Source: Nocardia rhamnosiphila NBRC 108938
Lineage (GTDB): Bacteria; Actinomycetota; Actinomycetes; Mycobacteriales; Mycobacteriaceae
DNA: 64,000 nt
Assembly (NCBI RefSeq): GCF_000720425.1
Contig: NZ_JOAJ01000006.1
Location: forward strand, 1-64,000
Direction of reading: 5' to 3'
The notes under the pieces were generated by a model. That model was not told the origin of the DNA. It ran no database searches and saw nothing but the letters and a program-made list of their open reading frames with translations. Made by a program: the position numbers and the translations under genes. Below are positions 9,756 through 16,496 of the stretch, one piece after another (the stretch's first letter is position 1; each line of letters opens with the position of its first letter).

Positions 9756-10220
9756 ATGGCGACACAGCTGCTTGCGCGGGAAATCCGGTCCGGGCGGCGT
9801 GATGCCGCCGATATGCCCACGCGGTGGAACCGCGTGGGCATATCGCTGTCGGCGGCAGCGGGGGTACTGGTCTCGTTGTTGCTCACGGCGCCGCCGACCG
9901 GTGCGACTGTGCGCGAGGTCAGTGTGACCCCGGACCTGAATGCCGGCATCCGGACGAACTACGGCACCGGGTGCAGCTATACCGTGCGGGCGTGGCTCAC
10001 CGAGGCGGTGACCTCGGTGACCTTCCTCGACAACGGGGTCCCGTTCGTCACGGTCGATCCGGACGGCGGTGGGCTGGCGCTCGTGCACTGGGTGCCCGCC
10101 TACGAGGGCGATCACACCCTGCAGGCGGTCCAGCCGACCGGTGGGAACGACCGGGCTCCGTATGTGCGGGTCTTCGTGGGCCGGGGCGAGCACATCGGCT
10201 ACGCCTGCTGGGTCATCTGA
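9756..10220 (+). CDS. Small secreted protein with Ig-like fold, function unknown
   Basis: 154 residues from ATG 9756, which has GGAGGAG (9743-9749) six bases ahead. An upstream ATG at 9741 is in frame but overlaps that site. Residues about 27-50 form a signal peptide (RVGISLSAAAGVLVSLLL then ending near TGA), preceded by a long polar lead. If translation instead began at ATG 9812, the signal peptide would be of normal length, but that codon lies inside a perfect 17-bp hairpin (9809-9845). The mature part (about 100 residues, two Cys) is rich in beta-prone segments, consistent with an Ig-like extracellular domain. It is convergent with the AhpD-like gene. Confidence 0.65.
   Translation: MATQLLAREIRSGRRDAADMPTRWNRVGISLSAAAGVLVSLLLTAPPTGATVREVSVTPDLNAGIRTNYGTGCSYTVRAWLTEAVTSVTFLDNGVPFVTVDPDGGGLALVHWVPAYEGDHTLQAVQPTGGNDRAPYVRVFVGRGEHIGYACWVI
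9809..9845. repeat. Perfect 17-bp inverted repeat with 3-base loop inside a coding region
   Basis: The arms CGATATGCCCACGCGGT (9809-9825) and ACCGCGTGGGCATATCG (9829-9845) are exact reverse complements separated by GGA. An in-frame ATG (9812) lies in the left arm. A smaller repeat, GGCGGC, five bases, GCCGCC, ends just before it. In RNA this would be a very stable hairpin at the start of the signal-peptide coding sequence. Confidence 0.9.
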
Positions 10221-10235
10221 GCCGCGACGCCGGTC

Positions 10236-10805
10236 TCACGCCCAGGGCACGCGGCAGGAATCGGTGCCGAACCCCTGCGCGGTGATGCCGAGGGCGTGGT
10301 TGTTGCGGGCCCGCGAGTTCTCCAGCGCGATCTGATAGGTCAGTTCGACGACTTCCGCCCGGCCGAAACGTTTCTCCAGGTCGGCGACCTGCTCGTCGGT
10401 GACTGTCATCGGGGTGGCGGTCATGGCGTCGGCATAGGCGATGGCCGCGCGTTCGTCGTCGGTGTAGTGCGGTGACGTCTCGTAGTCCGCGATGTGCTGG
10501 AGCCGCTCGATATCCAGGCCGTCCAGCCGCTGCAGCATGGTCCCGAAGTCGACGCACCAGGAGCAGCCGACGGTCCAGGCCGTGCGGTAGACCGCGATCT
10601 CGCGGATATTGGCCGGCAGTTTCTTCGACGCTTTCTCGGCGAGCAGTTCGTGGACGCCACCGGCCACCAGGAGGCCGGTGTGGTGCGCGCCGACGGCGAA
10701 GGGTTCGGGGACTTCGCCGAACTGGCGTTTGGCGAACCAGTACAGCGCCCTGGTCAGTAACCCGGCGTTTTCGGGGGCCACGGCCGGAATGCGTGTTGTG
10801 CTCAT
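10236..10805 (-). CDS. Carboxymuconolactone decarboxylase family protein (AhpD-like)
   Basis: 189 residues with the all-helical CMD/AhpD fold. The redox-type motif is CSWC (Cys81, Cys84), followed by VDFG where AhpD peroxidases usually have VD-x-H, so the third active-site residue of AhpD is absent. Family members act as alkylhydroperoxidases or as decarboxylases on ring-cleavage products. The substrate cannot be read from sequence. ATG 10805 has GGAG seven bases upstream. The gene stands alone on its strand, convergent with the secreted-protein gene and about 200 bases from the isomerase gene. Confidence 0.8.
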   Translation of the reverse strand: MSTTRIPAVAPENAGLLTRALYWFAKRQFGEVPEPFAVGAHHTGLLVAGGVHELLAEKASKKLPANIREIAVYRTAWTVGCSWCVDFGTMLQRLDGLDIERLQHIADYETSPHYTDDERAAIAYADAMTATPMTVTDEQVADLEKRFGRAEVVELTYQIALENSRARNNHALGITAQGFGTDSCRVPWA

Positions 10806-11019
10806 CGGGTCTCCTCTGAGGTGGGGGTTCGTTTCCCTGCAACTCGGACGAGACAGCGGCCCGCGACGTAACGCCCCGGAGCGCCTACTGTGACCGAGCG
10901 CACCCGTGCCCTGTGCTCAGGGTAGGCCGGGTGCGCGCCGGGGGCCAGGCCGGTGGTGGGCGCGGCTCCGGGGTGGAGCGAGGTGGCGGCTCAGCGCGGC
11001 CGAGTCGCCACCTCGCCGC

Positions 11020-11397
11020 TCATTCGGGTTCGACGGACATATCGTCGGCGCCCCAGTAGGCGCGCATGCGGATGATCCGGCCTTCCGCGTCGAACTCCAT
11101 GGTGTCGATCGGGCTGAGCGTCATACGCTGCCCACCCGCTCTGGTCACCAGAGTGAACACGAAGGCCGCGTGGTTTCCGGCGATCCGTACGGTCTCCGGG
11201 GCGAGGCTGGTCTCCCGCTCCAGGCTCGCGATCACGTCGTAGAACTCGCGGATGGCCTGGTGGCCCTGTTTGGGCTCGGTGCCGATCGGGTCCTCGATCA
11301 CGGCGTCGGGAGCATAGAGATCGACTATATCTGCGGTCGGCCCCGAGCCGACCAGTTTCACGTACTGCTCGACCACGTCGCGGATCTCCCGTGCCAT
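11020..11397 (-). CDS. Ketosteroid isomerase homologue (steroid delta-isomerase type)
   Basis: 125 residues of the NTF2-like fold. It follows Comamonas testosteroni steroid delta-5-isomerase closely (IVDLYAPDAVIEDPIG, AIREFY, LSPIDTMEFDAEG), and all three catalytic residues are present: Tyr12, Asp36 and Asp98, equivalent to Tyr14, Asp38 and Asp99. The reaction would move a delta-5 double bond to delta-4 in 3-ketosteroids. The frame continues upstream to 11496, but ATG 11397 has AGGAG five bases before it. A 14-bp palindrome matching the KstR consensus lies 19-32 bases upstream, linking the gene to sterol catabolism. Confidence 0.85.
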   Translation of the reverse strand: MAREIRDVVEQYVKLVGSGPTADIVDLYAPDAVIEDPIGTEPKQGHQAIREFYDVIASLERETSLAPETVRIAGNHAAFVFTLVTRAGGQRMTLSPIDTMEFDAEGRIIRMRAYWGADDMSVEPE

Positions 11398-11852
11398 CAC
11401 CACTCCTACCAAAATTGAAACGTGTTCTAGATTCGGGAGCGTAGCAGTCGTGCGGGCGTACGATCGCCGGATCGCGCCGTAAAAGGAGATTCGCATATAT
11501 GTCCGCTACCGCGGTGTGGCGGAGAAATGCCTGGTAGACGTGCTGGCCGTGCAGGGCGGTCGGGAATCTCCGCTGACCCCTCGGTTCGCCGTTGAACCGC
11601 CGCCGTGCAGGTGTCCGTCTGCTGTGAATTTCGCCGCAGCGCATTCGAGTGTTACGTGTTCCAGGTGTTTCTTCGTGCCGGATCCCATTGACCGGTCCGC
11701 CGGTTTCCGGGCTCCTACCGGGGGATCGAATCAGAAAACATTGCTATGACTGCAGGTCCGGACGGTGTGTCGATCGGTCGGTGTCGGTATTGTGATGTTG
11801 AATCGACCCGGTCAAACCAGATGTTCGAGCGATGAGTGAAAGCGGAGGAGAT
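11398..11852. other. Divergent intergenic region between the isomerase gene and the mIHF gene
   Basis: 455 bases. The left end holds the KstR-type operator. The right end holds a possible -10 box TATTGT (11788-11793), about 60 bases before the mIHF start, and that gene's GGAGGAG site. Short open frames in the middle lack start signals or recognisable motifs, and I see no gene there. Confidence 0.55.
11416..11429. promoter_or_regulatory. KstR-type operator
   Basis: TGAAACGTGTTCTA fits the published mycobacterial KstR consensus TNNAACNNGTTNNA at every fixed position, and being palindromic it reads the same way on both strands. It lies 19 bases upstream of the isomerase ATG, where a bound TetR-family repressor would block transcription. 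KstR controls cholesterol and steroid degradation genes. Confidence 0.7.
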
Positions 11853-12167
11853 ATGGCACTGCCAACGATGACCGCGGAACAACGCACGGAGGCTCTGGCC
11901 AAAGCGGCGGCGGTGCGCAAGGCGCGCTCCGAACTGATCGGTCAGGTGAAAGACGGCAAAGTCTCTGTCGCCGACCTGCTGCGCAAGGCCGATAGTGATG
12001 AACTGGTCAAGAAGACGAAGGTTGTCGCCGTGATCAAGGCGCTGCCCGGTGTCGGCCCGGTGAAGGCCGCCAAGCTGATGGACCAGGCGGATATCCCGGA
12101 GGACCGCCGGATCGGCGGGCTGGGCGCCCGTCAGCGGGCGGCGCTGCTGGAGGCGCTGGCCAACTGA
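11853..12167 (+). CDS. mihF: mIHF-type integration host factor (actinobacterial nucleoid protein)
   Basis: 104 residues, close to the 105 of mycobacterial mIHF, and similar throughout: MALPTMTAEQRTEALAKAA at the N-terminus, a helix-two-turn-helix (LPGVGPVKAAKLMDQ) and a conserved C-terminus (RRIGGLGARQRAALLEAL). The protein binds DNA and bends it, and in mycobacteria supports lambda integration and nucleoid structure. ATG 11853 has GGAGGAG five bases upstream; the frame is open to 11832. In M. tuberculosis mihF precedes gmk; here no gmk follows, so this may be a second copy rather than the core gene. Confidence 0.85.
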   Translation: MALPTMTAEQRTEALAKAAAVRKARSELIGQVKDGKVSVADLLRKADSDELVKKTKVVAVIKALPGVGPVKAAKLMDQADIPEDRRIGGLGARQRAALLEALAN

Positions 12168-12328
12168 GGAGGTGGAGCGTTCGAGGGTGGACGCTCCGAA
12201 CTCCGGCCGTGGCCGAGCCGGTCGGTGACACGACCGGCGTGGCCCGGCGGGTGGCTGTCGCGAACCGCCGTACCCGATCGGGCACGTCGATTCCGGGCGG
12301 TTCGCGGCCCTGGTGGGGGGAATGTGGA

Positions 12329-12334
12329 TACCGT
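12329..12334 (+). promoter_or_regulatory. Candidate -10 box for a leaderless NTF2-like gene
   Basis: TACCGT fits TANNNT and ends six bases before ATG 12341. No ribosome site is well placed, which fits a leaderless transcript. Confidence 0.45.
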
Positions 12335-12340
12335 GGCGAT

Positions 12341-12778
12341 ATGGCCATCCGCGAAGAACTCGAATCGTTCCTCGACGAATACCAATCGACACTGAGCGCT
12401 TACGACGCCGAGCGCACGGCGGCGCTGTGGGGGACTCCGGGCACCATTGTCAGTGACGCTTTCGTCGGTGCGCTGCATTCGCGGGAAGAGATGGCCCAGG
12501 GGCTGGCGCAGGCTCATCCCATTTATCAGATGCTTGGTCTGGCGCGCGTCGACCACACCGTGGTCGATTACGCGGAACTGACCGGTTCACTGCTGCGGGT
12601 GCGGGTGCGCTGGCATTTCTACGACGGCGACGACGCTTTGCTCACCGACAGTGATTACGAGTACCTGCTGCGGCGGGACGACGACGGGTTGCGCACCTAT
12701 GTGGCGGTCGCCATCGACGAAGCCGAGAAACTGGCCAGGGTGGCGGCGGACCGGGGCGTCCGGCTGCCGGGTATGTGA
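12341..12778 (+). CDS. NTF2-like/SnoaL-like protein, function unknown
   Basis: 145 residues with the cone-shaped NTF2-like pattern: an N-terminal helix (REELESFLDEYQSTLSAYDAERTAALW), a short strand, then long antiparallel strands (LRVRVRWHFYD, LTDSDYEYLLRR) and a C-terminal helix. The family includes cyclases, isomerases, dehydratases and non-enzymatic ligand binders, and no catalytic set is recognisable. The upstream frame is open to 12209; I start at ATG 12341 because the similarity-like region begins there and a TANNNT box lies six bases ahead. It is one of three NTF2-fold products within 2.4 kb. Confidence 0.7.
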   Translation: MAIREELESFLDEYQSTLSAYDAERTAALWGTPGTIVSDAFVGALHSREEMAQGLAQAHPIYQMLGLARVDHTVVDYAELTGSLLRVRVRWHFYDGDDALLTDSDYEYLLRRDDDGLRTYVAVAIDEAEKLARVAADRGVRLPGM

Positions 12779-12959
12779 GTGCCGCGCTCTCGCCGGATCC
12801 GGGTACGCCCCCTGGGGCCTGTTTCGAAGTGAGACGGCTGCACGGTAGTGGCCCGACAACGATCGGTGATCCGGAACCGGTGAGGGGTCGTGGGATGGAG
12901 ACGCTCCCGGGCGGATCTGTTCACGGACTCGGGACCGTCGCAGCCGAGAACCTACTTCG

Positions 12960-13337
12960 TCAGATGTCCTGGATATCTTCGGGTGACCAGTAGGCCTTCA
13001 TGGAGGTAATGAGTCCCTCATCGTTCACGGTGAAAACGTCCACTACTCGTACCCGTTTCGGGCGGTCCATTCCGTCGAGTTGTAGCTCGAATTCGAACGG
13101 GGCTGCGGCAGCATTGGAATGCGAACCCCGGATCGGGCCGCGCTGGACGACGCGGATTTTCCCGGCGGCGGTCGCATACCGCTGGAGAAGCATGTTCTTA
13201 TCCGAGAGCGGTTCGGCGCCGACAGGGTCTTCCCAGGTGAACTCGTCGGCGAACAGGTCCACCACCTGCTGCGGCTCGTCGCCTTCTATCGCCTTCAGAT
13301 AGGCCTCCGCCGCTGTGACGGCCTTACCGTAGTTCAT
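12960..13337 (-). CDS. Ketosteroid isomerase-like protein (3' part of a fused frame)
   Basis: 125 residues if started at ATG 13337, which has GGAGG eight bases upstream. The NTF2-like sequence keeps the isomerase pattern with Tyr13 (AAEAYL), Asp37 (WEDPVGAEPLS) and Asp100 (VVDVFTVNDEG). The same frame is open upstream through a TetR regulator with no stop codon between, so the sequence also allows one fused protein. The strong internal ribosome site and the junk-like linker make a separate protein more likely. Its regulator-like neighbour and the divergent FAD monooxygenase suggest a small catabolic or modifying unit. Confidence 0.65.
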   Translation of the reverse strand: MNYGKAVTAAEAYLKAIEGDEPQQVVDLFADEFTWEDPVGAEPLSDKNMLLQRYATAAGKIRVVQRGPIRGSHSNAAAAPFEFELQLDGMDRPKRVRVVDVFTVNDEGLITSMKAYWSPEDIQDI

Positions 13338-14255
13338 CGCAGCATCCTCCCGTTCGCCGACATCGAGACCGTACCGGCGCGGGTCCGCCACGCCGGCGCG
13401 AAGGCCACGCTCGACACCCGGGTTCCGTCTCGACGTGGGCTCGGCGCAGGTTGTGGCCCGCATCGGCATCTGGGCGAGAAGCGGGGCCGCCGGGTGTTGT
13501 CGGTGCTTGTCACGGCCTGGACGGAACTGGTCGCCGGGCGTGTTTCGTTCGGCGAGCAGGGCCGCTATTCCGTCGAGAATGCGCTCCGTGCCGAATTCGA
13601 GGGCGGCGTCGCGTTGCGTGGCCGCTGCTCCGGCGGCGGGCGGAGGGTCCGATACGGCCGCGATCAGCCGCGGGAATCGGTCGCCCGCCAATTCCAGTGC
13701 CGCGGCCATCGCGCCGGTGAATTCTTCCTCGGTGGCGCCGGGGCCGACGACCTGCTGGGCCAGGCTGCGCACATGTCCGTTCAGTACGACGAGTGTGTCC
13801 AGTCGCTCGGGGCCGGTCAGGGCGATATCCGCCATCGCCTCCAGCGCGGCCTCGGTCCAGCTCAGCTCGTGGGGGCCCATCGGCCGCGCTCCGGCGAGTA
13901 GTTCCATCACCCACGGGTGGCGGCGGTACCGCTCGAAGGTCAGCAGCGCCCAGGACCGCAGGCCGGTACGCCACCGCGGGGATCCCGAGGTGTCCAGGGA
14001 CGGCAGGCCGGCCAGGGCCTCCTCCACCATCAATGCGGTGAGTTCCGCCTTGCCCGGTATATGGCGGTACAGCGACATCTTCGTATAGCCGAGGCGATCG
14101 GCCAGGCGCTGCATGGAGAGAGCTGCCAGGCCTTCCGTATCGGCCAGCTCGACCGCCGCGGTGACGATCGCGGCCCGGGTGAGCGTCGGCTTGGGGCCTC
14201 TGGTCGGGCGCCGGTCGGTCCCCCAGAGCAGCTCGAGCACGGTCGGCGTCGCCAT
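12960..14255 (-). CDS. TetR family regulator, open in frame into an isomerase-like domain
   Basis: From ATG 14255 the frame runs 431 residues. Residues 1-85 carry the DNA-binding domain (MQRLADRLGYTKMSLYRHI is the recognition region). Residues to about 245 look like the TetR_C_1 ligand-binding domain. A stretch of about 60 residues rich in Arg and Pro, unlike a folded domain, then leads to the isomerase-like protein starting at 13337. The usual stop after the TetR domain is missing, so this is either a true fusion, a lost stop codon or a base error. GGAAAGGG precedes the start. The regulator is divergent from the FAD monooxygenase gene, which it probably represses through palindromes at 14301-14331. 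Confidence 0.7.
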   Translation of the reverse strand: MATPTVLELLWGTDRRPTRGPKPTLTRAAIVTAAVELADTEGLAALSMQRLADRLGYTKMSLYRHIPGKAELTALMVEEALAGLPSLDTSGSPRWRTGLRSWALLTFERYRRHPWVMELLAGARPMGPHELSWTEAALEAMADIALTGPERLDTLVVLNGHVRSLAQQVVGPGATEEEFTGAMAAALELAGDRFPRLIAAVSDPPPAAGAAATQRDAALEFGTERILDGIAALLAERNTPGDQFRPGRDKHRQHPAAPLLAQMPMRATTCAEPTSRRNPGVERGLRAGVADPRRYGLDVGEREDAAMNYGKAVTAAEAYLKAIEGDEPQQVVDLFADEFTWEDPVGAEPLSDKNMLLQRYATAAGKIRVVQRGPIRGSHSNAAAAPFEFELQLDGMDRPKRVRVVDVFTVNDEGLITSMKAYWSPEDIQDI

Positions 14256-14300
14256 GGGATCCCTTTCCGGAGTGGATTGACGTGGAACTGTGTCTACCAT

Positions 14301-14331
14301 ACGCTAATCAGCGTCCGACGGAAACAGTTTC
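14301..14331. promoter_or_regulatory. Candidate operator between tetR and the monooxygenase gene
   Basis: Two palindromes lie in the 107-base divergent gap: ACGCT, AATC, AGCGT (14301-14314) and GAAAC, A, GTTTC (14321-14331). Either could bind the divergent TetR protein, and both are close to both start codons. Confidence 0.45.
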
Positions 14332-14362
14332 TGATGGACGCAGATTATGGATGGAGTTCGTC

Positions 14363-15532
14363 ATGCAGAACCGCACCGTTCTCATCTCCGGGGCGAGCAT
14401 CGCCGGTCCCGCGCTCGCCTACTGGCTCGACCGCTACGGGTTCGACGTCACCGTGGTCGAACGGGCCCCGGCGCTGCGCCCGGGTGGGCAGGCCGTCGAT
14501 TTCAAGGGATCCGTGCAGCGCGCAGTGCTCGAGCGGATGGGTGTCCACGATGAGATCCGGCGGCGCAGTACCGGCGCCACCGATATGGTCTTCGTCGACG
14601 CCGACGGCCGGGAACAGGCCCGGATATCCGGTGACTTCACCGGCGGCGACGTCGAGATCCTGCGGGGGGATCTCGCTCGGATCCTCTACGCCCCGACCGC
14701 CCAGCGCTGCACTTATGTATTCGGTGACTCGATCACCGCGCTGCGGGACACCGGCAGCGGTGTCGAGGTCGAGTTCGAACACGGTCCGGCACGCCGCTTC
14801 GACCTGGTGTTCGGCGCGGACGGAATCCATTCCCGGGTGCGCCGGCTGGCGTTCGGGCCGGAGGAGAAGTTCGTCGGGCACCGCGGTTACTACTACGCCA
14901 TCGCGGGGGAACCACTCGCCGCCGAACACGGCGACGGACCGCGGCGGCGGGTCTCCCACGCGTACAGCGCTCCGGGCCGGCTCGCGGTCCGCGGTGGGCC
15001 GAAGGCGCAGCAGATGTACATGTTCGCCGCTGCCGCACGGACATTCGCCGATGACGCCGATAAACGGCGTGTACTGGCCGAACACTTCGCCGGAATGAAC
15101 GGACCGGTCGCCGAAATGCTCGCCGAACTGCCCGGGCACGACGACTTCTACCTGGACGCGCTGGCCCGGGTGCGGATGCCCAGCTATGTGTCGGGCCGGG
15201 TGGCCCTGGTCGGCGACAGTGCCTACGGCAACACCATGGCCGGCTTCGGAACCGGTCTGGCGGTGGTGGGAGCCTATGTGCTGGCCGGTGAACTCGCCGC
15301 CGCGGGTGAGCACACCGCGGCCTTCGCCCGGTACGACCGGATCATGCGCCGGTACGCGAAACTCGGGGGCAGCAGCAGCCCCGGCCCGTTCCTGGCGCCG
15401 AAAACGGCTCCCGGCCTGCGGTTGCGGAACTGGTTCCTGGGGTCACGCTGGTTCGACCTGATGGATAAGTTCGCCGGCGACGCCAAAGACGATATCGAGT
15501 TGGCCGACTACGCCGGTGTGGTCGCGCGATAA
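14363..15532 (+). CDS. FAD-dependent monooxygenase (PHBH fold, TetX-like)
   Basis: 389 residues. The N-terminal Rossmann motif GASIAG (10-15) binds FAD, and the second FAD motif with Gly284-Asp285 (VALVGDSAYGNTMAGFGTG) is present. This is the layout of class A flavin monooxygenases that hydroxylate aromatic compounds or antibiotics with NAD(P)H and oxygen. ATG 14363 has GGAG six bases upstream, and an in-frame ATG at 14351 overlaps that site. The gene is divergent from a TetR gene, the usual arrangement for a substrate-induced enzyme. The substrate cannot be told from sequence. It ends convergent with fdhD. Confidence 0.85.
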   Translation: MQNRTVLISGASIAGPALAYWLDRYGFDVTVVERAPALRPGGQAVDFKGSVQRAVLERMGVHDEIRRRSTGATDMVFVDADGREQARISGDFTGGDVEILRGDLARILYAPTAQRCTYVFGDSITALRDTGSGVEVEFEHGPARRFDLVFGADGIHSRVRRLAFGPEEKFVGHRGYYYAIAGEPLAAEHGDGPRRRVSHAYSAPGRLAVRGGPKAQQMYMFAAAARTFADDADKRRVLAEHFAGMNGPVAEMLAELPGHDDFYLDALARVRMPSYVSGRVALVGDSAYGNTMAGFGTGLAVVGAYVLAGELAAAGEHTAAFARYDRIMRRYAKLGGSSSPGPFLAPKTAPGLRLRNWFLGSRWFDLMDKFAGDAKDDIELADYAGVVAR

Positions 15533-15605
15533 CGAGTACGGCTGCCGGCCCGGCTCACCCACGCCGAGGGCCGTGCGCGTCTCACTGGTGCCGGGAAACC
15601 TGCCG

Positions 15606-15621
15606 CCGGCCCTCTGGCCGG
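15606..15621. terminator. Possible hairpin terminator between convergent genes
   Basis: CCGGCC, CTCT, GGCCGG forms a 6-bp GC stem between the monooxygenase stop and the fdhD stop. There is no T-run, so the role is uncertain. Confidence 0.3.
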
Positions 15622-15668
15622 ACCCTACGGCCGCAATCGAGGGAGGTCTCGAGGTCGCCCGGACCGAG

Positions 15669-16496
15669 TCATCCGGTGGCGCCGATACCGCGGATCCGCT
15701 CCGGATGGGTATAGATGTTCATGGTCTCGCCGCGTACGAAACCTGCCAGGGTGAGACCGGATTCGTCGGCCAGGTCGACTGCCAGCGAACTGGGCGCCGA
15801 GACGGCGGCGAGGACCGGGATACCGGCCAGGACAGCTTTCTGTGCCAGTTCGAACGACGCCCGCCCGCTCACCACCAGCACGAGATCGGATGCCGGAATG
15901 CGGTTTTCGCGCAGCGCCCAGCCGATCACCTTGTCCACGGCATTGTGGCGGCCGATGTCCTCACGGACCACCAGGCCCGTACCGTCGGCGGTGAACAGGC
16001 CCGCCCCGTGCAGACCGCCCGTGGCATCGAAAACCGACTGGTGGGCGCGCAGGCGATCCGGTAGCGCTGCCAGTACCTCGGCATCGAGCAACGGTTGCGG
16101 CGCCGGCAGCGGATACCGGCTGCGCATCCGGACCTCGTCGAGCGCGGTGCGCCCGCAGAGCCCGCAGGCACCGGTGGTGAGGAACGGCCGGTCCGGGAGC
16201 ACGATCGGGGCGTGCAAGCCCACATCCAGCACGTTGTAGGTGTTGCGCCCCTCGTCGTCGGTTCCGGCGCAATAGCGGGCGCTGTGGATATCGGCGGCCG
16301 CGCCGATCAAGGTCTCACCGAACAGGAAGCCGTGCACCAGGTCGATATCGTGGCCGGGCGTACGCATGGTGACCGTGAGCGACTCGCCGCGGACGCGGAT
16401 CTCCAGGGGCTCTTCCACGGCCAAGGTGTCGGGGCGGACGATCTCCCCGGACGGGGTGATCCGCCGCATGCGGCGGCGGGCGGTGACTCTGCTCAT
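15669..16496 (-). CDS. fdhD: Formate dehydrogenase accessory sulfurtransferase FdhD
   Basis: 275 residues. FdhD moves sulfur from a cysteine desulfurase to the molybdenum cofactor of formate dehydrogenase, and the exposed Cys pair in TTGACGLCGRT (Cys111, Cys114) is the sulfur carrier. Conserved segments LVHGFLFGE, FDATGGLHGAGLF and EDIGRHNAVDKVIG are in order. ATG 16496 overlaps the upstream gene's stop by four bases (ATGA), so translation is coupled to the molybdoenzyme it matures. The upstream open frame to 16685 only reads back through that neighbour. Confidence 0.93.
   Translation of the reverse strand: MSRVTARRRMRRITPSGEIVRPDTLAVEEPLEIRVRGESLTVTMRTPGHDIDLVHGFLFGETLIGAAADIHSARYCAGTDDEGRNTYNVLDVGLHAPIVLPDRPFLTTGACGLCGRTALDEVRMRSRYPLPAPQPLLDAEVLAALPDRLRAHQSVFDATGGLHGAGLFTADGTGLVVREDIGRHNAVDKVIGWALRENRIPASDLVLVVSGRASFELAQKAVLAGIPVLAAVSAPSSLAVDLADESGLTLAGFVRGETMNIYTHPERIRGIGATG

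Noticed and set aside
7325..9949. 874-codon minus-strand open frame antisense to clpP2 and clpX
   Set aside because: It lies opposite two certain genes, is rich in His, Arg and Gly in the manner of antisense frames in GC-rich DNA, and has no ribosome site or family motif.
11506..11688. 60-codon minus-strand frame between the isomerase and mIHF genes
   Set aside because: No ribosome site and no recognisable sequence; it overlaps other short frames.
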